Below, piece after piece: positions 36,793 to 47,707 of a stretch of 64,000 nt of DNA. This DNA is from Bog-257 sp963846715 (lineage in GTDB: Bacteria > Acidobacteriota > Terriglobia > Terriglobales > Acidobacteriaceae): positions 620,001 to 684,000 of the forward strand of contig CAWJXA010000002.1 in assembly GCA_963846715.1 (NCBI GenBank), in the 5' to 3' direction. Below the pieces are notes generated by a model. That model searched no databases. It saw nothing but the letters and a program-made list of their open reading frames with translations, and was not told where the DNA came from. The position numbers were made by a program, and so were the translations under genes. How positions within the stretch are numbered: the stretch's first letter is position 1; each line of letters begins with the position of its first letter.

Positions 36793-37737
36793 ATGGAATT
36801 CATCCGCCGCAAAGCGATTCGACCCATCTTCGTCGCGTTCCTCCTAGGCTGCTGCCTGATTGTCGCTGGGCAAGCCCAGGAGCAGCCGAGCCGCCCCAGT
36901 CCCCAGACCTCTGCCGCACTGCCGAGTTCGAATGCCGGCCAATATGCTGAAACCGACATTTGCCAGACCTGCCATCAGGAAATTTGGGACAAGCATTTTG
37001 CCGGTACTCCGCATGCAGCCCTGCTGAAAGGCGACCAGCACGGTTGCCAGGCATGTCACGGCCCGGGCCAAGCGCATGTGGACGGTGGCGGCGATGTGAC
37101 TAAGATCATTCGCTTCGAAAAACTCAGTCCCGCTGAAACGGCGGCGATTTGCACGAAGTGCCACCAATCCAGCCTGGAGACGCAGAACTTTTCGCGCTCC
37201 GAACATTTGGCGAACGGCGTCAGTTGTACGAGCTGTCATAGCCCGCACGGCTCGAAGGACGTCAACTTCCTGCTGGTGAAATCGCAGACCGAGCTGTGCT
37301 ATGGGTGCCACGCCGCGCAGAAAGCCGAATTTGCCCGGCCTTACCGCCATCGCGTTGATGTCGGACTCATACAGTGCAGCGATTGTCATAATCCTCATGG
37401 AACGGCGACCGGCCATCAGGTGCGGGCGGCGGCTGGACAGTTCGCGGTCTGCACCAAGTGCCATACCGACACCATGGGGCCGTTCGTTTTTGAGCATACT
37501 CCGGTGAAGACCGAGGATAGTTGCCTGAACTGCCATGTGCCGCATGGCTCAACCAATCCGCGGCTGCTTCAGGTCAACAATGTGAATTTCCTGTGCCTCC
37601 GCTGCCATACCGCCAATATGAACGGGGCAGCGCCCGGCGCACCCTCGTTCCACAACCAGGCGACGAAGTACCAGGCATGCACGATGTGCCACACGCAAAT
37701 CCATGGCTCCAACTTTGACCCGGTCTTCTTCCGTTAG
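36793..37737 (+). CDS. decaheme c-type cytochrome (DmsE/MtrA-like)
   Basis: 314 aa. An N-terminal export signal is followed by ten CxxCH heme sites in about 250 residues (CQTCH, CQACH, CTKCH, CTSCH, CYGCH, CSDCH, CTKCH, CLNCH, CLRCH, CTMCH), several followed by PHG. Length and heme count match the MtrA/DmsE/PioA family, which form a heme wire inside an outer-membrane barrel. FLLGC could be a weak lipobox. The porin partner follows nine bases later. A regulator palindrome precedes the gene. No outer-surface cytochrome (MtrC-like) or DMSO reductase is encoded nearby, so the terminal acceptor is unknown. Confidence 0.9.
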   Translation: MEFIRRKAIRPIFVAFLLGCCLIVAGQAQEQPSRPSPQTSAALPSSNAGQYAETDICQTCHQEIWDKHFAGTPHAALLKGDQHGCQACHGPGQAHVDGGGDVTKIIRFEKLSPAETAAICTKCHQSSLETQNFSRSEHLANGVSCTSCHSPHGSKDVNFLLVKSQTELCYGCHAAQKAEFARPYRHRVDVGLIQCSDCHNPHGTATGHQVRAAAGQFAVCTKCHTDTMGPFVFEHTPVKTEDSCLNCHVPHGSTNPRLLQVNNVNFLCLRCHTANMNGAAPGAPSFHNQATKYQACTMCHTQIHGSNFDPVFFR

Positions 37738-37746
37738 CTGCGAGGG

Positions 37747-40106
37747 ATGGCGATGGACTATCAGAGGAGTCTCCGTACCTATATTGTCGGCACCGCGCTG
37801 GTATTGACCTGCCTGTTGCTGACTGACGGCGCTTTCGGCCAGAGTTCCGGGCAAACGACGTCTCCGGCCCCTCCTAGCCCGGCACCGTCCTCAGGTGAAG
37901 GCAAGGAAATCGGTGGTTTTCAGGTAACGCAGTCGATTGAAATCGGCGGCCGCATCAACGAAGTCACGGGCAGCCAGCCTATGTACGACACCCTGGTGAA
38001 TCTGCAGTCGGGAGCTCGCATCCTCGACCAGTCGCTCACCATGCAGTCGCTGACCCATCAAGACGTCTTCGATACATTGACCTTCAACAGCTTCGGATGG
38101 GGAGGTGATCCTGAGCAGGCGGCACGCATGCGCGTCGCAAAGTACGGCTGGTATATCTTCAGCGGAAGCTACCAGCACGTGCAGAATTATTTTGACTATG
38201 ACTTGTTTGCCAACCCGTTGAATCCGCCGACAGGCACACCGTTCGTCCCGGTATTGAACTCTCCGCACAGCTACTTCAACCGGCAGAATTTATACAATTT
38301 CGGCATCGTAGTGCTGCCCATGCACACGGTGTCATTTCGTTTCGACTACAACCGTAACCGCTTCATCGGGCCTTCCTACAGCAGTCTGCATGAAGGCACC
38401 GAAGCGCTGCTCAATCAAGACTATAACAACACTCTCAATGGATACCGTTTCGGCGCCGACGCCCGCCTGGCGAAGAAAACCACACTCAGCTTCACCCAGA
38501 TGTTCCAGCAATATTCCGGCGATACGCTTTATGGGCTGAACCCATTCAACTCCTGGCCGCTGCCGAACGGGACGCCGGTCAGCTTCGGGCTGCCCTGGTT
38601 CAACAACGGAAGTCCCTGCAGCACGCCGCTCAACAATGGGATCGCCAACCCTTCCTGCAATGGATTCCTCAGTTATAGCCAGTACCAACATGTGAGTACT
38701 TTTATTCCGACGGAACAGGTAAACCTGCGGTCGTCATCTCTCAAATGGCTGGATTTTAATGGGCAGTACCAGTACAGCCACGCGCGTTCCGATACGCCTT
38801 TGACGGCGATCTTCAGCGGTCTTACGACGCGCAGTAACAACCTCGGGTACAACACCTCGGGCAGTAGTTCCAGTTCGCGATGGAATTCGCAATCCGCCGA
38901 TATCTCGGCAATCTTTCATATCAGCAGCAAGCTTCGCTTGGTGGAGACCTTCCGTTTCCACGACTTCAGCGTGTCTGGAGACTATCTGGACCTGCAGTCT
39001 AACTTCTACACGGCAGCCAGCCAGGGTCCAGCAACCCTGCTCAGTTCGGTGTTCATGTTCCCTCCCACGACACTGCTTCACGGCTCAAGCTCGGCGGCCG
39101 ACATCGTCAACGAATCCACGCTCAACGTGATCGGCCAGAACATGAAGCAGAACGACTTCCAGGTGCAGTACGACATCTCGCGCTTCTTCGGAGTACGCGC
39201 CGGATTTGTGTGGAGCAATTACATCATCCAGCCGGGGAATACTCAGCAGCTTGCTTTAGGCGATATCTATTACCCCAACAATCCCAATCGCGGGAATTGC
39301 GCCGGTTTGCCCTTGAATCCGGATGGCAGTTGCACCTTCACAGGCATCATTGCGCCGTTTGGCAGTCCCACTACGGAGATCAACGATTACTCCGGTGTGG
39401 TGGGGGCGTGGTTCCGGAAAGGGAGCACACTACACGCCAACTTCAACGCCCAATTTGGCGGCGCTGACAACTGGCTCTATCGCATCGATCCTCTGAGTTC
39501 GTTCAACATCTCCGGGAACGTCTCGTATACACCGCGGCCCTGGCTGACAGTGGGCGCTAACTTGAATTTCCAGCAAGCCAAGAACAACACCAGCGACATC
39601 CAGTACAACCAGCACAACTACTCTACGGTAGTGAACGCCATGGTCAATCCCAATAAGTATTGGGGTCTGGACCTGGCCTACAACTACGACGCTATTCAGC
39701 AGAACATGTTCCTCTGCTTTGCTGGAACCGTGACCCCAGCAGACACCACAACCTGCGCCGAAGATCCCACTTTGCTGCAGACTTATGGTTTTTATCGTAC
39801 TCACACGCAGTTCGGATATTTTGCATTGACCCTTAGCCCTATCGAGCGGCTCACGCTGCGCCTGGGCTACAACATTGTCGACAACCAGGGCAACACAACA
39901 TCGTTGAACGCGCTACTGCCTTTGGGGCCGCTTTCGTCCACATACCAGTCTCCTTTGGCGGCAGTAGATTTCAGGGTCTACAAGGATGTGACCTTCAAAG
40001 CCGGGTGGAATTATTACCAGTACGGAGAAGACTCATTCGTAGGTCCGACCGCCCGCGTTATTTCCACGCCAACAACACCACGCTGGCGCTGAAGTACGCT
40101 TTCTGA
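37747..40106 (+). CDS. outer membrane beta-barrel (MtrB/PioB/DmsF-like), 3' frameshift
   Basis: About 785 aa. A signal peptide is followed by a short Pro/Ser-rich region and a long series of alternating beta-strands (VSFRFDYNRNRF, LTLRLGYNIVDNQ and many more), the pattern of the 26-28-strand MtrB family that holds the decaheme. As written the frame stops at 40092 with RVISTPTTPRWR. One added base near 40051-40055 restores PRYFHANNTTLALKYAF, ending in Phe at 40106, the normal BamA-recognised C-terminal strand. The lost end is therefore probably a sequencing slip in the GC run, or a late frameshift. Confidence 0.8.
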
Positions 40107-40135
40107 ATCAAAGACAATTTTGCGACTGTCGGATG

Positions 40136-40771
40136 TTATCCCTGCCGGGCGCTCAGTTCCTCACGCCAACCGTCCGGTAGATACTGTACGCTTTGTGCGC
40201 GGGTGAGCAGATCCTTATCGCGACTCTCCCTCGTGAACAGCCGTATGAAGTCGGCGACTGAAACTCCGTTCGGATCCTTGGCCACGACCTCGATGGCGGC
40301 ACCCGATCGCAGGGAGCCTTCCCGCAGGACGCGCAGGTAAAAACCGAATTTGCGGCTGCGATAGAAAATCCTGGTCATGTCTTCACGACCGAAGCGAAGT
40401 CCAAGCTTGTAGCAGGGCAACCGGGGTTGCGTGACGACGAATCGCGCGGTACCAATTTCAAGCTCATCTCCGAGATGAATGGTCTCCTCCGATAGGCCTT
40501 CTGTGGTCAGATTCTCTCCGAAGTTGCCCATGGTCAGCGGCTCTGCCGGGAGTTGCGATCTCCAATACGTGTAATGTTCAAACGGATAAAGGTAGACCGC
40601 CTTGTCGGGACCACCATGGACATTCAAGTCAGCCTGCTCATCGCCCGCAAGATCCAGAAAGCCGACCTTCACTTCGCCTTCCACGGGACGTTTGAAGATG
40701 CTGGTCGAAATGATGGCGCCCTTCCATTCGCGCCGTTCCGGCCTGCCTACGTTGACTGAGAGAACTTTCAT
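40136..40771 (-). CDS. MOSC-domain protein (YiiM-like)
   Basis: 211 aa. The MOSC core has GDEQADLNVHGGPDKAVYLY, NFGENLTTEGL and the conserved Cys in RLPCYKLGLRFG, followed by a helical C-terminal domain as in YiiM. YiiM uses a molybdenum cofactor to reduce N-hydroxylated bases such as 6-hydroxylaminopurine. ATG at 40771 with AGGGA upstream; the frame is open to 40891 but overlaps the next gene. It is likely cotranscribed with the DUF1906 gene 10 bases upstream. Confidence 0.85.
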   Translation of the reverse strand: MKVLSVNVGRPERREWKGAIISTSIFKRPVEGEVKVGFLDLAGDEQADLNVHGGPDKAVYLYPFEHYTYWRSQLPAEPLTMGNFGENLTTEGLSEETIHLGDELEIGTARFVVTQPRLPCYKLGLRFGREDMTRIFYRSRKFGFYLRVLREGSLRSGAAIEVVAKDPNGVSVADFIRLFTRESRDKDLLTRAQSVQYLPDGWREELSARQG

Positions 40772-40781
40772 CGGCTGTCCC

Positions 40782-41663
40782 TTATTGTTGCCTTCCGTGT
40801 GAGGGATCTGGCGAATTTGCCGTGTCGACATCAATGTGCAAGCCGGAAGTGGCTGCTGTGCCGGGCGGGTAGCAGTTGCCATCGGACGCATAAGTTTGAC
40901 GGCAGGCTGCGGTCACCTCTGGACGCCGCGGAGATTGTGCGAATTGCCAGGCTTCGGCGAATGAAACGCCGCTAGTGGCCGGAAATGGCGGCGGCTGGGG
41001 AAAAACGCAGCCCGGCGAAGGACCGCACTGATCGTTGCTGATGAAGAAGTGAATCTCGCGGCCGCCGGCGTGATCGCGAATGTCGTTGGCCGTTACCACC
41101 GACACTGAACTCGACTCGCGAAACGCGATGCCTGAACAGTAGACGCCTGCGTGATAGCCCGCGCGTACCATGCCGTCGACCCAGGCATGAATGTAAGCGC
41201 GCTGCTCGGGCAGCATGCGGCCACCTTGCTCCTGATCGAGGAACAGGATTGAACCCTTGGGAAAACCGTCACGTTGCGCGGATTGCACGGCCGCCGCAGC
41301 GTCGGAACTCCCGACTCGGGCCGCATTTCCCGAAGCCTTGAGATAGCCATACTCGCGGCCATTGAACAGCAGAAGGAAGCCGTAGCCCATAGCTTGCAGC
41401 GTGCTGCGCTTGCCTTGCCAGGTATTGGCATTCGCGCCCGGCGGATTGTTCAGCCAATATCCGGTGAACGCGAAGGTCTTACGTAGCGCCGTCATGTTTG
41501 AATCGCCGGGATAATCGTTGCGGTCCATGCCAAGGTAAGTTGCCGGCTGTTGCGCCGGCATGGGAGGAACAAGGAAAAGGAAGGCAATGGCGAACCAAGC
41601 AAGTCGAGATGGGAGGGCCAACCTCACGCTCCGAATATCGCACATTTCGCACCGAGGCGACAC
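40782..41663 (-). CDS. secreted DUF1906 glycoside-hydrolase-like protein
   Basis: About 290 aa. A signal peptide (LAWFAIAFLFLVPPMPAQ) precedes a TIM-barrel-like DUF1906 domain, with YLGMDRNDYPGD at the first strand, SILFLDQEQGG (acidic pair) and YHAGVYCSGIAFR. The family includes mycobacterial Rv2525c and is related to GH25-like lysozymes; activity is often untested. A Cys-rich, Pro-rich C-terminal tail (CGPSPGCVFPQPPPFP) follows. Start is at 41663, or ATG 41645. Confidence 0.75.
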   Translation of the reverse strand: MSPRCEMCDIRSVRLALPSRLAWFAIAFLFLVPPMPAQQPATYLGMDRNDYPGDSNMTALRKTFAFTGYWLNNPPGANANTWQGKRSTLQAMGYGFLLLFNGREYGYLKASGNAARVGSSDAAAAVQSAQRDGFPKGSILFLDQEQGGRMLPEQRAYIHAWVDGMVRAGYHAGVYCSGIAFRESSSVSVVTANDIRDHAGGREIHFFISNDQCGPSPGCVFPQPPPFPATSGVSFAEAWQFAQSPRRPEVTAACRQTYASDGNCYPPGTAATSGLHIDVDTANSPDPSHGRQQ

Positions 41664-41702
41664 GATCGGGCCATGAAAAGCCTAGGACACCGTACGGTCG
41701 AC

Positions 41703-42659
41703 CTAGGAAGTGCCGATCAGGATGCCGGTCGCGAATACCAGCGCGCCTCCAAAAGCCACTTGAATTGCCGCCGACAACGGTGGCGTGTCCATAAAACGAT
41801 TGCGAACCCACGTGATGGTCGCTAGTTCGAACAAGACGACGATGATCGCTATGGTGGTGGCCAATCGGAAATCGTGAATGAGATACGGCAGGGTGTGCCC
41901 GATGCCGCCGAGGGCAGTCATGGCTCCGCACACCAATCCGCGCAACCAGGGAGTGCCGCGGCCGGTCAGGCTGCCGTCGTCCGATAGCGCCTCGGCAAAG
42001 CCCATGCTGATGCCGGCCCCCAATGATGCGGCCAGACCAACCGCGAAGGCGTCCCAGGTGTTTTTGGTGGCAAATGCGGCAGCGAAGACGGGAGCCAGCG
42101 TCGAGACCGAACCATCCATCAAGCCGGCCAGACCGGGCTGCACGATCTGCAGCACGAAGAGCCGGCGCTGGGCCTTCTCTTCCTCCTCGCGGACCTCGGG
42201 CTTGAGTTCGCTCTTCTCCAACTGTTCGGCCCGTTCGACATGCGAGGCTTCTTCGACAGCAAGATCGTCAAGTAATTGACGAACGCCGGCGTCGTCCGCG
42301 CGCGCCGCGGCGCGCTCGTAGAAACGAGGCGTCTCCACCTCCATCGTCCCCACTTGCTTGCGAATCTGTTCGAGGCGCAGCGGCGTGTTCAGCCAGATGG
42401 GCTTGCGCTGCACGAAGCCGCGAATGTCTTGCCGGCGGATGAGAGGGATGTGCTCGCCGAACTTTCGCTGATAGAGTTCGATCAGGCGTCGGCGATGGCC
42501 TATTTCTTCCTGGCGCATTTCTTCAAACACCTGAGCCGTGCCGGGAAAGTTTTCCCGCAGATTTTCGCCAAAGTCGGAGTAGATTCGTTCGTCCTCTTCC
42601 TCAAGCGAAATCGCCAGGGCCAGGATTTCTTTCTGCGACAAACTGTTGAAGTCTCGCAC
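41703..42659 (-). CDS. mbfA: membrane-bound ferritin, MbfA-like
   Basis: 318 aa. The N-terminal half is an Er/ferritin-like four-helix domain with metal ligands in EEEDERIYSDF, EEMRQEEIGHRRRL, RFYERAA and LAVEEASHVERAEQ. The C-terminal half is a VIT1/CCC1-type membrane domain of five helices (GLMDGSVSTLAPVFAAAFAT). The same fusion in Bradyrhizobium and Agrobacterium MbfA exports iron and protects against peroxide and acid stress. GTG start at 42659; GGAGG lies rather far upstream (11 bases). It is a single gene with no visible Irr or Fur box. Confidence 0.9.
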   Translation of the reverse strand: MRDFNSLSQKEILALAISLEEEDERIYSDFGENLRENFPGTAQVFEEMRQEEIGHRRRLIELYQRKFGEHIPLIRRQDIRGFVQRKPIWLNTPLRLEQIRKQVGTMEVETPRFYERAAARADDAGVRQLLDDLAVEEASHVERAEQLEKSELKPEVREEEEKAQRRLFVLQIVQPGLAGLMDGSVSTLAPVFAAAFATKNTWDAFAVGLAASLGAGISMGFAEALSDDGSLTGRGTPWLRGLVCGAMTALGGIGHTLPYLIHDFRLATTIAIIVVLFELATITWVRNRFMDTPPLSAAIQVAFGGALVFATGILIGTS

Positions 42660-42783
42660 GTGAGCCGTCGCCTCCGTGCAAGATAATAAACCAGCGTCAG
42701 TCGTAGATTGATGCGGCGCAAAGGAACAGCATGTCCCTCGACTCCGCTGCGCTGCGCTCGGGATGACAAACCCATGAGCTTCC

Positions 42784-45700
42784 CTAGTTCACATTGGCTG
42801 CGCGCGCGACGGGCTGGACCAACATCAGATCTTCCTGGGCGGGACAAATGTTTCGGTACGAGCAAAAGCGACAGTGCCGATCGGGTTTCGGATCGAAGTT
42901 TCCGGCGGCGATGTTGCTCGCGGCCTTGCTGACCCGGTCGGCTTCATCATTGAGCTGCTTCTCTGAGCGCCGCGACTCGATCGAAGTGCAATTCGTAAGA
43001 TTGACGATCACCAGAGAATCGGCGACGAAGCCCATGCTCTTTGCCGCCAAAGCATAGATCGAGAGTTGCAGGCTCTCGTCGGCAACATCTTGCGTCTTGG
43101 GCTTGCCGGTCTTGTAGTCGATAATGCTGACCCGGTCGCCGTCGATCCGCTCAAGGCGATCCATTCTTCCCTTCACCACGGCGCCTCCGATGGCAGCACG
43201 AAAGAAGCGCTCATTGTTGAGGATCTCTCCCGTTGGCTGGGCCAAATCGGAGCGCAGAAATCGCCGAAGCTGCTCGCAGCCGTCCTTCTCATAAAGGTCG
43301 CGTTGCGCCGCTTCTTCAATCTTTGCTTTGCCGAACTCGTCGCGAAAACACGCGATGACCGCCTCCTCATCAGGCGATCGCCCGGCGCGGATGCCGTCGA
43401 AGTATGCCTTGAGGGCCAGGTGCATGGCAGAACCAAACTGCAACATGGCGGCCGGTTCCTCGGGGATACACCAGTCGCGGCTGAGTTTGAACGCCAGCGG
43501 ACAACGCTCGTACTGCTCGATGGCGCTGGCGCTGAGTTCGCCTAGGGGCGCGTCGCACCGTGGCGGAAGCTGTACCCATTGCGAAATGAGCGGCAGCGGC
43601 TCTGCTGCAGCGTGCAGCGTTGGAACGATATCGTCAGGTGGCAATACGCGGCAGTGGATGGCGCCCTTGAGCTTAGACTTTGCTGCGGTCACTAGTTCCC
43701 GCATGTACTTGGTCGGCGAAGGGTCATTCTTCGCCCGGCTGAGCCTTCCACAGATGTACAGCTCGTCCATGGCACGAGTCATGGCGACATAAAACAGGCG
43801 ACGCTCTTCTTCCTCGTGAAGCTCCTTCGAGGGACTCTCAGCAGCCGTGTCCTTACTCCGCAGTTCCTGCGGAAATTCAATCAGTGACTCCTTGTAGGAG
43901 TGGGGGAACGATCCGGTGCTGACGCGCAAAACAAAGACACAGGGAAACTCCAATCCTTTGGCGGCATGCACGGTCATCAACTGCACAGCATCCTCGACGG
44001 GGCGGCTGCCGAAGTCGGCCGGCGCCAGGGCCGCCACCGGATCTGCTTCGCCGCCATCCTCGGCAAGACATCCACCCGCTTCGCGAAACCAATCGACATA
44101 GTCGACGAACTCCTGCAGAGTTCCCTGCCCTACCAGCGGTTTGGGCTTCACGCACCATTGGTCCGCCAGTTCCTGCAAGCGGCGCAGCGGGAGCGAGTCG
44201 GGAAGTTGGAACACGCGCTGCGCAATCTTCATTGCCGGTCCTAAAAGATCGCTCGCGTCGGCCAGGTCGTGTCGCGCCTGGCGCACTGCTTCCATGACCA
44301 CCAAACCGCCTGAAACCTGCTCCAGCACGGACTCAATCGAAGCTTTCTTGCCAGCCAAGGCAAGACCGGCACGAAACTCCTCCGGGTCAACGCTGAATTG
44401 GGGAAACGCGGCCACCCGAACCAGCGCGATGGGGTTGGGCGAGCCGATGATCTGCAGAGCGGCCAGCGCGTCCCGGGCCTCGGGAGTCTCGAAAAGATCG
44501 ACACCCTCGACGTGGACAGGAATGTCGCGCCGGCGAAGTTCGGCCAGTACCTCTTTCCGGTTGAGGTGAGTGCGATACAGGACCGCGATGTCGTGCAATT
44601 GTATCGACGGCTGTTGCTTACGCATGGCCTGGATGGTATCGGCTATGAACGCCGCTTCCTGATCGGGGCCGTGGTGCACGACCGCCTGCGCCGGTAAAGC
44701 CTGCTGGAGGCCAGGATCATCTTCGGCGCGCGCGGAACGCAGCTGCTCCCGCGGCCATCCGCCGTCAGGCAGTTCGACGCTGCCGATCTGCGGGTTCTCA
44801 GCGATGGCCTGATACGCGCAACGCAGGATCGACGGCGTGGAGCGCCGATTCTTGGAGAGCGTGACGCGCTTAACGCGGGCAGGATCGAACGTTTTCAGAA
44901 ACTGGTCGAAGGCCCCGCTGGTGGCGCCGCGAAAACGATAGATCGCCTGATCGGGATCGCCGACGGCAAATACATTGGCTGCTTCGCCCGCAAGCAGCCG
45001 GGCAAGCTGAATTTGAGCAACGTTCGAATCCTGAAACTCATCGATCAGAATGAAGCGAGCGTGTCTTTGCGCGCGTTGCAGCACCGACTGGCGGCGGTTG
45101 AGCATTTCGACTGCGCGGGTGATGATGTGGCCGAAGGTTCCCAGACCTTCTTGAGACAAAAGATCTTCGACGTACCGGAAGACATGCGCGATTTCGTGAC
45201 AGCGCTCCAGCACTTCCTCGTCCGGCATGACTGCGGCATCTTTCGACTTCCCTACACGCGGCAGCGGAATCTCCCGCCGCTCAAGACGCTTCACGTAGGC
45301 GTCGTAATCATCGGGGGTGCGCAGTTCGTCGTGGCAACTGCGGAAGAACTCGAGGAGATGCTTAAGAAATTCGCCGGGAGCAGCCGCCCGGATGAAACGC
45401 TTGAGCGGAAGGTCGGCGATCCGGCGCCGCAAGAGAATTTGCAAGTCCTTCTCATCGAGAAGTGCAAACTGAATGTTGGCCTCGTGCAGCAAGCCGTAGC
45501 AATAGGAGTGAAAGGTGTGAGGCCGTAGCCCGCTGGCGATCAACTTCCGCGCGGCGCTGGCCTGGTCGAGATGAGGGTAGAGGATCTCTCCCACCTTGGC
45601 GATTAGCTGGGCCGCCGCGTTGCGGGTGTAGGTTACGGCTAGAATTTCTTTCGGCTTGGCCGCTTCGTTCTCGATGAGGTGGGCGATACGGCGAGACAAC

Positions 45701-45816
45701 ACGGTGGTTTTGCCGGTCCCGGCGCCCGCCACCACCAGCATGGGCCCATGCGCATGCTCGATGGCCTGGCGCTGTTCCTCCGTGGGTTCGAAATCGAAAG
45801 GCAGGTAGCTCTGCAC
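42784..45816 (-). CDS. UvrD/AdnB-type helicase fused to a 4Fe-4S PD-(D/E)XK nuclease
   Basis: 1010 aa. The superfamily 1A helicase has motif I VVAGAGTGKTTVL, motif II ILIDEFQDSN, YRFRGATSGAF and motif VI FYVAMTRAMDELYI. The C-terminal RecB/Cas4-like nuclease (about 770-1000) has SIIDYKTGKPKT and four Cys for an iron-sulfur cluster (EQYERCPLAF, then CRFCSYRNIC). It resembles the AddAB/AdnAB family that processes double-strand breaks, but no partner subunit lies nearby. Start ATG 45816, where the standard N-terminal QRQAI Q-motif begins 17 residues in. Normal length. Confidence 0.88.
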   Translation of the reverse strand: MQSYLPFDFEPTEEQRQAIEHAHGPMLVVAGAGTGKTTVLSRRIAHLIENEAAKPKEILAVTYTRNAAAQLIAKVGEILYPHLDQASAARKLIASGLRPHTFHSYCYGLLHEANIQFALLDEKDLQILLRRRIADLPLKRFIRAAAPGEFLKHLLEFFRSCHDELRTPDDYDAYVKRLERREIPLPRVGKSKDAAVMPDEEVLERCHEIAHVFRYVEDLLSQEGLGTFGHIITRAVEMLNRRQSVLQRAQRHARFILIDEFQDSNVAQIQLARLLAGEAANVFAVGDPDQAIYRFRGATSGAFDQFLKTFDPARVKRVTLSKNRRSTPSILRCAYQAIAENPQIGSVELPDGGWPREQLRSARAEDDPGLQQALPAQAVVHHGPDQEAAFIADTIQAMRKQQPSIQLHDIAVLYRTHLNRKEVLAELRRRDIPVHVEGVDLFETPEARDALAALQIIGSPNPIALVRVAAFPQFSVDPEEFRAGLALAGKKASIESVLEQVSGGLVVMEAVRQARHDLADASDLLGPAMKIAQRVFQLPDSLPLRRLQELADQWCVKPKPLVGQGTLQEFVDYVDWFREAGGCLAEDGGEADPVAALAPADFGSRPVEDAVQLMTVHAAKGLEFPCVFVLRVSTGSFPHSYKESLIEFPQELRSKDTAAESPSKELHEEEERRLFYVAMTRAMDELYICGRLSRAKNDPSPTKYMRELVTAAKSKLKGAIHCRVLPPDDIVPTLHAAAEPLPLISQWVQLPPRCDAPLGELSASAIEQYERCPLAFKLSRDWCIPEEPAAMLQFGSAMHLALKAYFDGIRAGRSPDEEAVIACFRDEFGKAKIEEAAQRDLYEKDGCEQLRRFLRSDLAQPTGEILNNERFFRAAIGGAVVKGRMDRLERIDGDRVSIIDYKTGKPKTQDVADESLQLSIYALAAKSMGFVADSLVIVNLTNCTSIESRRSEKQLNDEADRVSKAASNIAAGNFDPKPDRHCRFCSYRNICPAQEDLMLVQPVARAANVN

Positions 45817-45937
45817 CCGGGAATCCTTCTGCGCGAAGAAAAAGCGAACATGCTATTATGCTTGGTCGGCGGCCCGATGGCAAGTGGAACCTTCAGCAGG
45901 TTTACCACAGCGTCACCGCACCAGGAGCAAGGCACTC

Positions 45938-46471
45938 ATGACCAAACGATTCTCGAGCGCCACAGTTTTTCTTATGCTCGCTACTTTTGTCGCGAGCGGC
46001 TATGCACAATCCAAACCGGCCGCGTCCACGGCTACCGCTGGACCACTCGCGCCGGTCGCGTGGCTGGTGGGAGGCATATGGGTCTCGGACGTGAAAGATC
46101 CGTCGGACGGAAGCATGACCCATGTCGAGAACCACATCCGCTGGGCAGCGAATCACGAAGCCATCGAATTCAACACGGACTTCAACGGCAAGCCTCATTA
46201 TTTCGGCTTTTATGCTTACAATCCGGTTGCAAAAACAATAGGCTTCTACTACACAAATTCAGAGGGGGAATTGACGATCGGCACGGCAACTCCCGACGCT
46301 GATGGCAAGACGCTTCACCAGGAGTTCGACATTATGCATCCGGATGGCAAGACCGGACACATTCGCTCAACGCTGGTGCGCGACGGGAATGACGCCTACT
46401 GGTTCTCCGTCTTCGTGCAAAAGGACGGCGAGTGGGCGCAGGTATTCAAGATTCGGTATGAGCGGAAGTGA
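45938..46471 (+). CDS. secreted DUF1579-like protein
   Basis: 177 aa. Signal peptide (FSSATVFLMLATFVASGYA) then a beta-barrel, lipocalin-like pattern: LVGGIWVSDVKD, HVENHIRWAANHEAIEF, FYAYNPVAKTIGFYYT and WAQVFKIRYERK. The pattern is typical of small exported proteins of the DUF1579 kind; the ligand is unknown. ATG at 45938 with CAGGAGCAAGG upstream; an earlier in-frame start at 45884 would overlap the upstream region of the divergent helicase. Confidence 0.72.
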   Translation: MTKRFSSATVFLMLATFVASGYAQSKPAASTATAGPLAPVAWLVGGIWVSDVKDPSDGSMTHVENHIRWAANHEAIEFNTDFNGKPHYFGFYAYNPVAKTIGFYYTNSEGELTIGTATPDADGKTLHQEFDIMHPDGKTGHIRSTLVRDGNDAYWFSVFVQKDGEWAQVFKIRYERK

Positions 46472-46562
46472 GTCGACTCGAATCCGGCATTCCCGGAGAA
46501 GCGTTCGTTACAGCGTATAATCGTCGTTTGCGCACTTCATTCTCATCCCTACAGGAATACAC

Positions 46563-47414
<852 letters not shown>

Positions 47415-47462
47415 CCTCAGGACTGAGCCGGGATTCGACGGCCGAGCAGCAGCCGGCCCTCT

Positions 47463-47654
47463 CTACTTTCCGACACGAACACCGGACAGAAATGTGAGGA
47501 GCCCGAAAACATTCAGCAGCCACAGGACGACGGCGATCACAACCACGGCGTTGAGAATTGACTTGATGGAGCCTGCCATCGGAATGAATTGATTGACAAG
47601 CCAGAGAAGGATCCCCACCACGATGAGGGTCACAATTACTTGCAGTAGCGGCAT
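47463..47654 (-). CDS. small two-helix membrane protein (Thivi_2564-like)
   Basis: 63 aa. Two hydrophobic helices (LLQVIVTLIVVGILLWLVNQ and NAVVVIAVVLWLLNVFGLL) separated by FIPMAGSIK. It matches the widely spread small Thivi_2564-type family of unknown role. The two-helix layout and full conservation of pattern make a chance ORF unlikely. Stands alone and converges with mrp. Confidence 0.75.
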   Translation of the reverse strand: MPLLQVIVTLIVVGILLWLVNQFIPMAGSIKSILNAVVVIAVVLWLLNVFGLLTFLSGVRVGK

Positions 47655-47707
47655 TCTGTTCTTACCTTTCTGTAATTCATTTCCCTTGCCAACCTAACGA
47701 CGTGATC

